A stretch of 64,000 bases of DNA from Sebastes aleutianus. Lineage: Eukaryota; Chordata; Actinopteri; Perciformes; Sebastidae. A program made the position numbers and the translations under genes. A model generated the notes under the pieces. That model saw only the letters and a program-made list of their open reading frames with translations, did no database searches and was not told the DNA's origin. Of the stretch, positions 49,651-60,489 are shown piece after piece (position 1 is the stretch's first letter; the number at the start of each line of letters is the position of its first letter). The stretch is from positions 11,745,591 to 11,809,590 of the forward strand of contig CAKAKS010000067.1 of assembly GCA_916700875.1 (NCBI GenBank), given 5' to 3'.

Positions 49651-49830
49651 AGTAAGTCACACATGTGCAAGTCACGTGCAAGTCTCAAGTCTTATCCTTC
49701 AAGTCTCATGCAAGTCCCAAGTCACTGTGGTGAGAATCAAGCAAGTCAAGTCGAGTCACTGTTGTAAGTCAAGCAAGTCAAGTCAAGTCACTGCTCAGGT
49801 CAAGCAAGTCACAAGTCAAGTCATACGAAA
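49651..49830. repeat. degenerate CAAGTCAAGT minisatellite
   Basis: About 180 bp of imperfect AAGTC units (CAAGTCACGTGCAAGTCTCA, AGCAAGTCAAGTCAAGTCAC). Common teleost repeat type. Confidence 0.85.
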
Positions 49831-50161
49831 TTCTGATGATCTACCCCAGTTTCCACATTTAAATCAGTTAAAAGACAGTGGTCATGAAAAGTTGAGTTTT
49901 ATTTTCAACATTAACGAAAACTGTTGCAGCCTGCTTACACCTTATAAATCTTACTGATATTTGACATTTTGTGGCAATCAATAACAAGCCTCCTAAATTA
50001 ACAACAATGGAAAGTGGGGCTCTGAAATTATAATATAGCCCTATAGCTCTAAAGGGCTCTAAAGTGAAAACAGAAGTACAACACAAAAACTTTACATCAC
50101 AATGTTAAGGCTCCTGCACTGCCTCCCCTTCAGGAGGGTCACACCATTCCTCCATGGCCTA

Positions 50162-50270
50162 TTAAAGGGACTGTTTGTAAGAATCAGAAATACGGGTGTG
50201 GAGAAATATCGTGCCACGAAATATCACGATATAAAAACGTGACAATATGCATCGTCAAGACAAAAAACTT
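50162..50270. mobile_element. truncated TTAA-ended family B terminus plus ATATCG repeat
   Basis: TTAAAGGGACTGTTTGTAAG at the left is the family B end; after about 33 bp it switches to GAAATATCGTGCCACGAAAT, a different repeat. 50,271-51,810 shows no gene. Confidence 0.55.
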
Positions 50271-51810
50271 AAAAATTATTCATCTCTTTAGCTGCTAAAT
50301 ACACCATTTGTTGCTGGGCAGGTAGTGTACAGTAGGTTTATCAGAGCTGTTTCCACAGGAAACAGTTGCCCGCTTCAGCTGAAAACACTGATAAGAGCCG
50401 TGGGATTGAAACCAAATGAGCAAAATCAATTAAACCAAAACAAGGTCATACAATACAATATGAACATATTAATTATAGCAGCTTTAAATTATACAAATGG
50501 ACTGGCACAGGGATCACTGTGTCCACAGAAGACAATAACACAAAATCCCAAGCTTATTCTTAACATCTGCTGTTTGTTAACCATGAAGTTTGCTGAAAGG
50601 CAAGATATCCCTCATGCAATAACTGTTACACTTTAATTTGAGTTTCCACTTCTCACTCTTTTGTTGCATGCACATTATTGTATTTTAGACTGAGGAAATA
50701 TGGGCTCCACATTCCCCTTTGAGCTGTCGAACGAGCTACAATAAGACGTAATTTACACCAAATCCTGTTCCTTCACACAAAACTCAACACAGCTCTCAGA
50801 CGTTGACTGTTTCATCCATTATACTTCAGGTCCCTGTAAAGCAGTTTATCCTCTGCACCTGTTTATCTCTTCAGCTCAGGTCTCCATGCTTTGATCAGTA
50901 ACACAAAACTTAACACAAGACCACATCGTGAGCCGGTTATATGGACCTGCTGCTACACCTTGAAGTTTATAAATCTCTCTAAAAACTCAAATGTGCACTA
51001 ATAAAGATGAGCGAACACCGGATCAACAAAAACTTTCTCCTGGATCAATATAAAGTTCAACTTGTGTAGAATTTTTTTGTGATTTACATTTATTCCTCCG
51101 CGTGTTTGGAGCCTCAGACCTTTTTATTGTCAACTGTTTTACGTTTGAGTCAACCGCGGGAGAACATGGGAGGAGCGTTTCTCCCTGCAGTGTTATAGGA
51201 ACCAGGTGTCGAAGGTGTCAGCGAGGCTGCAGACGAAGCTGAAGTGCTGGCTGGTTTTGATTATCATCCAGTGAGGACCCTATTTTCTGGGTCACAGCAT
51301 GCAAAGAGGGCACATTTTTTTAGGTAGATGGGGCACCAGTGAAGAGATGATGGGGACAGAGGAACCCTTTCACCCCGAGACCCTCACATTCCTGGAGTGG
51401 AGATGCTAAACAGCTTCCTGCTGAGAGGAATGTTTCTTTTTACTAAAAATACTCTGGATTCACATCTGGGTATGGCTCTAAGAATAGCTGGTGGTAATTT
51501 AAACTCGACAGGCGGAAGTTACGCCTACAAATCACCTCAAAATAAGGGCTACAGTAACATGAGATGATCGCATATTTACGGTAGCCTATGTGTTAAAAGG
51601 ATTCAGCTGAGATCAGCACATGTGATCTCTTCTTATTGGAGAATTACTACGAGGTTCACCATAATAATCCCAGTAATTCCCTCATCAATCAAATACCAGA
51701 AACACTATGATTTAAAGTGCAGCTCACTGTGATGACACCACTTCTGTGGATGGTAGTATTAAGCCTGTGTGTGTGTGTGTTGCATTAAGGATTTCCTACT
51801 GACAGATAAT

Positions 51811-52285
51811 TTAAAGGGGACATATCATGCTCATTTTCAGGTTCATACTTGTAGTTTGAGTTTCCACTAGAACATGTTTATATGCTTTAATGTTCAAAAA
51901 ACATATTATTTTTCTCATCCTGTCTGTCTGAATATACCTGTATTCACCGTCTGTCTGAAACACTCTGTTTTAGTGCCTGTCTCTTTAAGACCCCCTCCTG
52001 AAAAAGCCCAGTCTGCTCTGATTGGCTTGTGAGAAAAATATGCGGCATCTTTGTAAAGGCAGTTCTCAAGCTGTGGGCAGTATATTCTAATGAGCCTGCA
52101 TGCGACATAGGAAGGGGAGCCAAATCTGAACGGCTTGTTGAATCACATGTTTTCTGATCTAGGCAGCCCACAAACACTGACTGGATTGTCTTATTTCACA
52201 ATTTGTGGGTTGGTAGGAACTCCAGATACCCAAATGTATGAGCACAAACACAGAAACAAGTGTTTTCATCATATGTCCCCTTTAA
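51811..52285. mobile_element. TTAA-ended MITE, family K
   Basis: TTAAAGGGGACATATCATG at the left and CATATGTCCCCTTTAA at the right. 475 bp, no protein. It abuts a family C element 31 bp away. Confidence 0.85.
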
Positions 52286-52315
52286 GAGTCGATGTAAGCG
52301 CACCGAAAGAGCCCG

Positions 52316-52855
52316 ACCATAGACTTTATATAAAGATGGACGATGCGTCTCCACTTCCTCCCACTGTACAGAAGTGAAGCCAAAATATCCCGGATACAGG
52401 AGCTGCAATCTTGATTTTGACGTTGTTTGGAGCCAGAGTCTGCGCAGTAGTGATCAGGCGGTGGAGCCGCAGTATCGAGGTCCCGACCACACACCCACCC
52501 GAGCCAATCACGAGCCGAGCACGGCCACAGCTCGTCAGTGAGAGAAACTCACAGCTGTCAATCATGACGTCTCACCTCCTTTTTATAACATCAAATAACT
52601 AATTAAAACCAAACTTATCAGACAAATGAACACTTGAACACACATCAGTGTGATAAGAACTACCTAAAATGACAGAAACCATCTTTGGGAAAAATGTATT
52701 TGACGTGTACTTTAGTTTGGTCCATGTCCCATCCGCTAACATGGAGGAGGTGGGATTTATGACCTATACTGCAGCCAGCCACCAGGGGGCGATCGAGATG
52801 TTTTGGCTTCACATTTTGGGGAGCTGTCATGTCGTCCATCTTTATGTTTATGGGC
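52316..52855. mobile_element. inverted-repeat element family C, copy 2
   Basis: The left end AGACTTTATATAAAGATGGA and right end TCCATCTTTATG face each other. The interior is the inverse of 35.86-36.54 kb (GGAAAAATGTATTTGACGTG). Confidence 0.75.
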
Positions 52856-53384
52856 CAAACCCCCCACAGTTCATACACATATAAAATGAACATGCTTCAG
52901 TATTTCTACGTATTATGAACATTTCCAAAACATTTTTGCACTAAGTGAACAGCTGGTTTATTTTCAGGTTGAATCAATATTTGTACAATGTGTCTTCTTA
53001 AAACATATATTGAGTCTTTCATTAATGTTTAACTGAAATATTTTTGGTAGAAATAGTAACTGTTTTACTAAAGACAAATACTTCTCTGCACCTCATATGA
53101 AAGACAGTATGACATCCATTTAATTTCTATCCCTCCTCTGGTGTAAAGTTGAACCTTTCTGTATTTTAATCAAATGATAGCTTAATATGTGTACAGAAAG
53201 GTAATTGGCTTCTGAACTATAATCTTGTGTGATATATGTATATATACTGTATCAATTGAATACATGTTTGTAAACAGTAGCCTCCTCTATATCTGACATG
53301 ACTAAGCAGCCTCTTATGCAAAGCACGTTGGATGCTGGATTAGCAGACATCAAGTAAAGACGGTAATAGGATGAAGCTCGAGAG

Positions 53385-53465
53385 GAAAGAGCACAAATAG
53401 ACGTTGTCAGGTCAACGTACTGTCGAGACAGAGCTGAGTGGAGAAACACCTTCAGTAACCTGCTG
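53385..53465 (+). other. clul1: candidate clul1 non-coding first exon
   Basis: The coding exon starts just after a 3' splice site, so an upstream 5' UTR exon must exist. The best donor upstream is ACCTGCTG|GTAAGTTC at 53465. GGATTA, the core of CRX/OTX photoreceptor sites, lies at 53337-53342, just upstream. The 5' end is arbitrary; the call is inference from splice context. Confidence 0.35.
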
Positions 53466-53881
53466 GTAAGTTCCTATGTTGTGATGGTCACTTTGGGCCT
53501 TTTTCTGCTCCTTTTGTTGATGAGTTATAACCTTGTATTTTGCATTTAACTTGAGTTGAATTGAATATTTTCTTAGTATCATGCTATATTTTTAGGATAT
53601 AGGATGTTATTATAGTGAATATCAGTTTGATAAATTTGTGCCATTGTTCTCCTGTTACTTTAAAGAGATATTTTGGATTTATATTATGATGGTTACTGCA
53701 ACATCAGTTTCATCAATTTGTACCTCTCTTCATTTATTTATGTATAATTCACAATTATACATTCATGTTTAGATTATATGTGCCAGTTAGAAACAACAGC
53801 TGGGTGCCCGGACTTTTGGGATTTATCACATATAGATTTGGGTGATTTTATAATGTCTTGATGGTTAGTCGGGTTTATTTA

Positions 53882-53919
53882 TTTATATATATATATATAT
53901 AATTATTTTTGTAATTCTA

Positions 53920-53950
<31 letters not shown>

Positions 53951-53972
53951 TATTATTAGTAGTAGTAGTAGT
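53882..53972. repeat. (TA)n, (TTA)n and (TAG)n simple repeats
   Basis: ATATAT at about 53,884-53,901, TTA units at about 53,918-53,955 and AGT units to about 53,972. In the presumed first clul1 intron. 53,973-55,490 shows nothing else supported. Confidence 0.9.
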
Positions 53973-55506
53973 GTAAATAATAATATTTTAATCACTTTTT
54001 AAAATTCATTTATTTTAAGGTATTTATTTAGTATTTCTATTTACTTATTTTACTTATTACTTATTTATTTATTTTTTTTTAAATTTCTGACTTTCTTGGT
54101 TATTGTTATTATTATTTCCCTTGACAGGCATGGGTGGAGTGTTGTTATCTTAAAATTATTCTTAACATCTCTTGGTGTTGTGTACTTGATTGATGTGCCC
54201 TTTTTGCATTACACACACAAAATAAAAATGTTGAAACTAAAAAACAACAGCTTGATGTGTTGTTAGTAGGATATAATGGAGCTAATTGTACCAGCAGCTT
54301 AAACCCATAATGAAATAAGTCAACAGAGTACATCCCCATTTAAATCCCTGCTGGATGCCAACTTGTGTAACTCCCCGTGTGGCTGAACTGGGGGTAGGTG
54401 ACTTTAGCTTGTTTACTGGTTACCAAATTAACATGTAAACACAATATGATATCAGCTTTTACTGACTTGGTGGAGCCTGACCTCCTGACACAGCAGATGG
54501 TCCAGACAGAAACACAGCTGGCCAATTTTTCAAGCTGAGGCGAGTCCTGTGATGTCTCTTATTAGGTGTCTCACCCCCTACTGTTGACCTCTTAATGACA
54601 TAAAGTAAAAAAACAAAACAGAACACAAGGGCTGTTATCAGTCAGGCTAATAAATAACAGTGTCCACTGAAGAAGGAAAGAGAGATATCCTTTACAGTAT
54701 TTGTGGAGTTCAAATTATGCAGCAAAACAAAAACAATAAGAAGTATTGTAGTATACATTGTTCACATATGATCCATAGCCTGATTTAAAACATTTTATTC
54801 CTAAAAACATGGAGAAAATTGATTTTTTTTATGGCTGTTTTTCTGACTTATGGAGTGATAAAAACAGATATCCAAAATTCCCCCCGTAAAAACCTTTGAC
54901 TCTAATATGTCAACAAAATGAAACAAGAATTTTGAACCTGGCTTTATACAATGTTCAGATTTCCGTTCTGGAAATGTATGCAAATTAGCACAAATTTGAA
55001 GATAATGCCTCATTTGCATAAATTTCCAGAAAACTTGTTATATAAAAATAATTGCCTTAATGTAAGTAATCAACTAGGGAGCTTTCATGGTGATACCTAT
55101 TAGTTAAATGTCTCACCATATTCACCTGGGGTGTCTCCCCTTTGATGATATGATCATTTTTAGGTATCATTGATATCACTGCACATAGACTATTAAGGGT
55201 TTTGTTGAGATATATCTAAAATCAACTGTCCATGGTTATTATCAACATCCAGGTATTAGGGACTGTAGTATGACTAGTTTTTAGGTCCACACAGATGTGT
55301 AGCACCATCTAGAGGCAGACCTACTTATGACCATGTACAGCATTGATGATGCTCAAGCTCAAATCCTATTAGCTTTCTGGGGCAGACTAAATAGCACCTG
55401 TTGTTTTTGTTTTCTTATTTAAATAGAAGATAAATAGGTCATCTTACTTGTCATATCATTCCAGATTGAGTTTTTTTTTTAACCTTCGAAGACACCAAGC
55501 TCAAGA

Positions 55507-55609
55507 ATGAAGCTCCTGCTTGGTTTGGCTGTTCTGTTGGGGACCCTGGGGGTCCTTTATTCAGCCCCAGAGGACCAACCCACAGGCATCTCAGAGGACA
55601 CCTTAAAAC
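55507..55609 (+). CDS. clul1: clul1 coding exon 1 (signal peptide)
   Basis: The exon begins at about 55492 after acceptor CTTCGAAG; the ATG is at 55507. It encodes a hydrophobic signal peptide and APEDQPTGISEDTLK, ending in phase 1 before the donor GTAAGT. The open frame that reads on into the intron is not coding. Confidence 0.9.
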
Positions 55610-58600
55610 GTAAGTCAGCACAGAGGAATCTAAATCTATCTTTATTCTACTTTACTTATTTTAAAGGGAACATGTGTGATGTTTTGTACCAGAGTTTTAA
55701 AATATTTTTTATCAGCAGACCAACAGCAAATGTCTCTAATTTAGTAGACTTTCTACAGCTGTTTTGTTTCATTTATTTTGTTTTAGATGTTTTTAATTTT
55801 GTTCAGTGCCACATAAATCACATTGCAGTCATTTTTGAACAGTCTGTGGAAAATGTCTTAATGTAAGTGTTTATAAAAACATCTCACCCATGTGTTTTTT
55901 ACCTTCTGTCTCTCAGAGTTGTCCCTGGATGGAGAGAAACTGGTGGATGAGGAGGTGAGGAGAGCTCTGTACGGGGTGAAGCAGATGAAGGAAGTGATGT
56001 GGAGCAACGAGCAGAAGCACGACCACCTCATGAAGTCCCTCCGACACAGCAGCGACAAGAAGAAGGCACGACCAACTTTCCTAAGATAGAGAGATGGACA
56101 GAAATCAAAGCAAGTTAATGAAAGATGTTTCCCTTTCTGACAAACAGGGAGCAGACCAGCTGGCGAAGGAGGTGACGGAGAAGCTGGAGGAAGCTGAGGA
56201 GCAGTGTAAAGACTCCCTGCAGTCAGAGTGGGAGGCGTGCAGACCCTGTCTGGAGGACGCATGTAAAACCTTCTACACCTCCACCTGCCGCAGGGGGTTC
56301 GGCACCTTCCACGCCAAGGTATGATAAACAACAGCTCTGACTTTCTTGCTCTAACCTCCAAACTCTTGTTGCAACATTGATTAAAACAACAAACTTGCAT
56401 GGATGTGAGTTGAAACTTGACCTTTTTGGGGATCAGTTGACTCAGTTGGTGCCATCGTCTCGTTGTTTATTCCAGTTAAACACTACATTAACATATCAGA
56501 TAGAGAAACATGCGTTAATGACTAAAATGACCTGTATGCATTTGTAATGAATGATAGTAGCACAATTAATGATTCATCATGGCTTCACTTATCTAAATGT
56601 AAATGTGCCACAAAAACATTTCCCTCTGTAATCATGTATTTTCTTTTTAGACCAGTGGTTCCAAAGGTTTCTTTTCTTGTGGCCCATTAAAATGTTATCT
56701 GACCCCTTGTTTTACGTTTATGAGTTGTGAACACTTTAAACACAGTCTGTTTTACTTTACCTCAAAGTGTATTTCATTTGAATAGTTTTCAGAGGTCTGA
56801 AGAAGTAGAACTGTACATTATTTAACAAGAAAAGATTAACACAAATTAGAAAGAGTTAACATCATTTTGTGTCTTCTTATTCGCAGTCCCAGTAATCATT
56901 ATATGACCCCCAGGGGCCAGTTGCATAAACTTTGTTTAAGACTAGTCTTGGCCTTAGACTGGTCTTAAATTGTCAGGTAGGACTAGTCTAATTAAGCCTG
57001 TCGGTTGCATAAGTATTAAGACTGACTTCATTTGAGGTAGGAAAGTTAGCCACCTCTCCCCTGAGGTGAGAGCTTTGTTTCTATGGCAACAATCTGTTAG
57101 AACTGTTTATCCATTCCTTTTAACTAAAGTTTAACTTTTAGCAAATATTTTATACAGCTATTTCAACTGGTTATCCATTATATTAGCAACTTTTAGCTAA
57201 CTATTTTTAATGTTTACCCATTACTTACAGCTTACGTTAACTTTTAGGTAACTAAAATATTTCAACTGTTTATCCATGACTTTTTTGGATTCTTGTACCA
57301 TATTCTTGAATTGTTTCTGAACATCTTTAACAGTTCTAATGATGGTTGGATTTATTCTGTTTATCTTTTCTGTTATTTTCTCTCATACTTGGTGTGGCGT
57401 CGCTGTTGCATCCAACATTTTTCTCTTCTATTAAGTGTTTTATTTCACCCATAATGCATTGCGTGACAGGCTATCTAAGTCAGTCTTACATTAGTCACTC
57501 ATAGGGAAGCTTTATGCAACAGGTACATTTAAGTATCTATAGCAAGTTATAAGAAGTCTATTTTTATGCAGTTGGCCCCTGGTTAGCAACCATAGCCTTA
57601 CACAATAGTAAGATAAACTCACCTCTTTGAATTACTTTTCACACTGTAGGTGGGGAACTTCTTCCGCAGAGTGTCCAGGCGCTTTGGCCCCCGGGAGCCT
57701 AGCATGGATGCAGGGGACATCCTGGTGAATCAGGGCCCTGAAAACACCGACACTGATGTCGACCGCATCGAGGATTCCTTCAACCGCCTGACCGGCAGGG
57801 TGGGTATGCTGGTGAGCCGCAGCGTCGCCCTGGTCTCCAGGATGAGCAGCAGGCTGGACAAAGTCCTCCAGAGGGCTTTCCTGAACGACTCCGACATCCT
57901 GACGGAGGAGACCCCCTCCGCTGACCCCTACGACCCCAGCCAGGACTCAGGCTTCCTGCAGGGCGTGGGACTGGACGAGGTGCTGGACTCCTTCTTTGAC
58001 TTCGGCAAGAGTGTGGTGGAGGAGTTCGGAGCTGTGGTGACCCAGGTGTTTGATAACGTCCACGAGGCAGTGGAGGAAGAGAAGAAGAAAGGTAGTGGAG
58101 GGGCAGCAGCTAGTTGGTGCCAAATATGAGACCCAAATATGTTTAAATATATCCTACAACTACTGATATCTCCGGTTGTATGTGTGGATTTATAATATCA
58201 GCTGCTGCCGTGATTGGGAGGAATGAAAACCTGTAAAGTATTTGGCTTCAGTGGCACATGGTGGAGAACTACAGGGTTAGAGAAACTGTAATCTTGGAGC
58301 GCTATACGATATCCAGAGCATTAATACAGCAGTAAACAACTATTTGCGAGCGTACCTTTTAGTGCATTTCAGCGTGCCCCAACTGCTAATCTATTACTTT
58401 TAGCTATTTCAACTGTTTATCCATTTTTTATCCATTAATTTTAGCTAATTGTAGCTGACTATTTTAATTGTTTATCCATTATTTATCCATTATCACACTG
58501 AGCCACCTGCTCAGGGTCGTGTCTAGAAATGAACCCACAAATTCGCAAAACTTGCAAAAATTCTCTTAAGACTTGCTGCCCGATGACTTATCCTAACCTT

Positions 58601-60139
58601 AACCATTCGAAGTCAATGCCTAACCTTAACCATCTTGCGAGAGTTTTATAATTTGTGAGTTAATGTCACCTTCTATACACGACCCCGGCTCAGTCGTCGC
58701 CATGTTGAGCTGTACGGAGGCAATAGAAATGCTCCCAATCTCGCATTTTAGCACCTTTAAAAACAGTTTAAAATATTGCACCAAAACCAGTTTAGATGTG
58801 GTAACGTTTCATATTTGAAGAGAGATGCTATTCGTTCACTCACTCACTCACTCACTCACTCACTCACTCACTCCTCTTCATCCCCTATGGGACATAGGCC
58901 TAAGGCTTCAATGAGCTCTCTCCATTGCATTCTGTCCTAGGCGGCATGTTGGGCCTCTCCCCATGACGCTATTCGTTGCTTTTCACTAATATTTACATGT
59001 AACAATAAATATTTTAACACAATGCCAATCAATAAAAAAGAAACACTAATCTAATTGTTAAATATGTTTGTGTTTCGTGCAGCGAGGGTAAGTTTCCCCC
59101 GTTTCCTGCAGAACAAGAAGTTGTGCCGAGACCTTCGCAAACAGACCTCAGAGTGCTGGCAGCTGCAGAGCCAGTGTGAGGCCTGCCAGGGAGCTCTGCT
59201 CACAGGTGAAGCACCACCACCACCACACCCTCACACCTTTGTGTTTACCACAGTAGCTCATCTATCCGCTCCTTCTCCTCCTCCAGAGTGCCCCAGTGTT
59301 CGGGAGCTGCATGTGGAGCTGGACGAGGTCTCCCAGCTGCTGGACGTGTCCAAAGAGCAGTACGACGAGATCTTGTCTATCGTCCAGCGCCACACTGATG
59401 AAACCGTCAACTGGCTCAGCAACATGGCGGCTGAGTTCAGCTGGGTGGCTCAGGCAGTGAGCAACAGCAGCACTGTTGGAAACATCTTCCGTATCAGCAT
59501 GGTGAGGAGTGAAGGAAATGAATGAAAAGGCAGATTAACAGTGTGTACGATTGGGACAGTGAAAGGGAGTCATCATTTACATTTGTTAAAATAATAAAGG
59601 ATAGGTTCAAGAGAAATCTTTTAGAGAGGTGGGGAAGCATTTTAGTCAACATCCACTAATAGACATGGTGGTTGGTATAAAAGATGACTTCTTCCCCCCT
59701 CCAGGTGGCACCAAAGATCCACGACGAACAGAACGCATCTGTGACTGAGACCAAAGTGGAGGTGAGCATCCTGAACTCTCCCCCACTTCTCCTCTCTGTT
59801 CCTGGGGAGCTGGAGCTGAGGGATCCGGCCTTCATCCAGTATGTGGCCCAGGAGGCTCTGAACAAGTACAAGGAGATAGTCAGGTGAGAACTATAATGAC
59901 CACAGTGTTGAATTTCACTAGAGACAGTCGTCATCCATCATCTCTTTCCAATATCTTGACCTACTGTCGAAAAAAAAAGCATATGCTGTCATTAGATACT
60001 ACGGTCCATGCAAAAGTGTGTTTTAGTTTTTCTGCGTTTTGGTTACAATGCTTTATTCTAACATTTACTGGTATACTGCTAAAAATGTGTGACATAAATG
60101 CATTCTATTTTTCTTTACAGGAATGAGGAGGATGAGTAA
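55507..60139 (+). CDS. clul1: clul1, clusterin-like protein 1, complete coding region in eight exons
   Basis: Secreted clusterin-family protein; in mammals CLUL1 is expressed in cone photoreceptors. Its biochemical role is poorly defined and is presumed chaperone-like by analogy with clusterin. Coding exons: 55507-55609, 55917-56065, 56148-56318, 57650-58091, 59083-59205, 59287-59501, 59705-59883, 60121-60139; total 1,401 nt, 466 codons, the same length as human CLUL1. Residues 1 to about 20 form a signal peptide (MKLLLGLAVLLGTLGVLYSA). Two five-cysteine clusters, 104/115/118/123/131 and 303/313/320/323/331, are the clusterin hallmark that forms inter-chain disulfides. Sequons NDS, NSS and NAS are present. 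The start chosen is the first ATG after a strong acceptor and opens directly into the signal peptide. Intron 2 has GC-AG borders; all other borders are GT-AG. The dibasic FRRVSRRFG at about 144-152 could be a processing site (inference). It lies head-to-head with colec12 and tail-to-tail with yes1. Confidence 0.94.
55917..56065 (+). CDS. clul1: clul1 coding exon 2
   Basis: It encodes LSLDGEKLVDEEVRRALYGV and KQMKEVMWSNEQKHDHLMKS through to DKKK. EEVRRALYGVKQMK is the conserved EEVKKAL-GIKQMK helix of clusterins. It ends before GCACGA: no in-frame GT donor is available, and read-through meets TAG within 24 nt, so a GC-AG intron is the simplest model. Confidence 0.88.
56148..56318 (+). CDS. clul1: clul1 coding exon 3 (first cysteine cluster)
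   Basis: It encodes GADQLAKEVTEKLEEAEEQC, then KDSLQSEWEACRPCLEDAC and TSTCRRGFGTFHAK. The five cysteines C104, C115, C118, C123 and C131 have clusterin spacing (C-x10-C-x2-C-x4-C-x7-C). Acceptor CAAACAG, donor GTATGA. Confidence 0.93.
56911..57582. mobile_element. inverted-repeat element (GGGCCAGTTGCATAAA) in clul1 intron 3
   Basis: CAGGGGCCAGTTGCATAAA at the left and TTTATGCAGTTGGCCCCTGG at the right face each other. Subterminal AAGACTAGTCTTGG / CTAAGTCAGTCTTACA are also partly inverted. 672 bp, no transposase; it may be Harbinger-type, which is not certain. Confidence 0.75.
57650..58091 (+). CDS. clul1: clul1 coding exon 4 (central region)
   Basis: This 442-nt exon encodes VGNFFRRVSRRFG through VEEEKKK plus one base. 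It corresponds to the less conserved middle of CLUL1, with amphipathic helices and an NDS sequon. Acceptor ACTGTAG, donor GTAGTG. It is GC-rich compared with the flanking introns, as expected of coding DNA. Confidence 0.92.
58092..59082. other. clul1: clul1 intron 4
   Basis: Contains degenerate TTTATCCATTA units at 58,400-58,495, an inverted-repeat fragment near 58,500-58,690 and a (CACT)n tract. The open frame that runs past the exon 4 donor (GGAAASWCQI) is intronic. Confidence 0.5.
58837..58873. repeat. (CACT)n microsatellite
   Basis: About nine CACT units, followed by CCTCTTCATCCCCTATGGGA and GTCCTAGGCGGC, which look like a retroposon tail fragment. Confidence 0.9.
59083..59205 (+). CDS. 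clul1: clul1 coding exon 5 (second cysteine cluster)
   Basis: Acceptor TTTCGTGCAG at 59082 keeps the frame and gives RVSFPRFLQNKKLCRDLRK, then SECWQLQSQCEACQGALLT. A competing acceptor TTCCTGCAG ends at 59111; using it would remove 29 nt and shift the frame. The cysteines C303, C313, C320 and C323 begin the second clusterin cluster. Donor GTGAAG. Confidence 0.9.
59287..59501 (+). CDS. clul1: clul1 coding exon 6
   Basis: It encodes ECPSVRELHVELDEVSQLLD and then the helical VSKEQYDEILSIVQRHTDE to SISM-type sequence ending FRISM. The last cluster cysteine is C331. VSKEQYDEIL matches the VSNQQYGQIL segment of CLUL1. The preceding intron is only 81 bp. Acceptor CTCCTCCAG, donor GTGAGG. Confidence 0.93.
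59705..59883 (+). CDS. clul1: clul1 coding exon 7
   Basis: It encodes VAPKIHDEQNASVTETKVEV through FIQYVAQEALNKYKEIV. VxPxIHEGN-like and YVAxxALxxxKE segments match the C-terminal clusterin fold, and NAS is a glycosylation sequon. Acceptor CCCTCCAG, donor GTGAGA. Confidence 0.93.
60121..60139 (+). CDS. clul1: clul1 coding exon 8 (C-terminal residues, stop)
   Basis: After acceptor TTCTTTACAG the exon completes the split Arg codon and reads NEEDE then TAA. The 3' UTR follows to about 60,370. Confidence 0.9.
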
Positions 60140-60372
60140 AACTACTGCGTCTCCTTTTCTAAACTTCTACCAGCACCTTCTCTGTGAACAGAACTAGCTT
60201 GTGTTCCTGTATAGTAGTAGGCATAAACTTGTTGAATTGTAAATACACTACGAATGAACCGTGTCTATCATCGCTATTTATTGAATGTAAGAAAAGAAGA
60301 AAATGTATGTCGTTACCTGTTGTCAAATGGTGTACATGAATAAAAAGAAATAAAATGCAAAAGTGAAATACT
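60140..60372 (+). promoter_or_regulatory. clul1: clul1 3' UTR with tandem poly(A) signals
   Basis: A short 3' UTR contains AATAAA at 60339-60344 and again at 60349-60354. Cleavage is expected about 10-25 nt downstream. Confidence 0.7.
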
Positions 60373-60489
60373 TCATAAGTGATTTATAAACATGTCACCG
60401 GGCTTCTTGGTGGTCGAGTTATCCAGGACGTGTTCCAACGAAACGTCCGAATCTGAACGAGGATCATTGTCAAGAACAAGAGAGCTAAA

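Noticed and set aside
55858..56400. 180-codon minus-strand frame across clul1
   Set aside because: It crosses two clul1 exons antisense, has no recognisable domain, and the sense frame is a clear clusterin relative.
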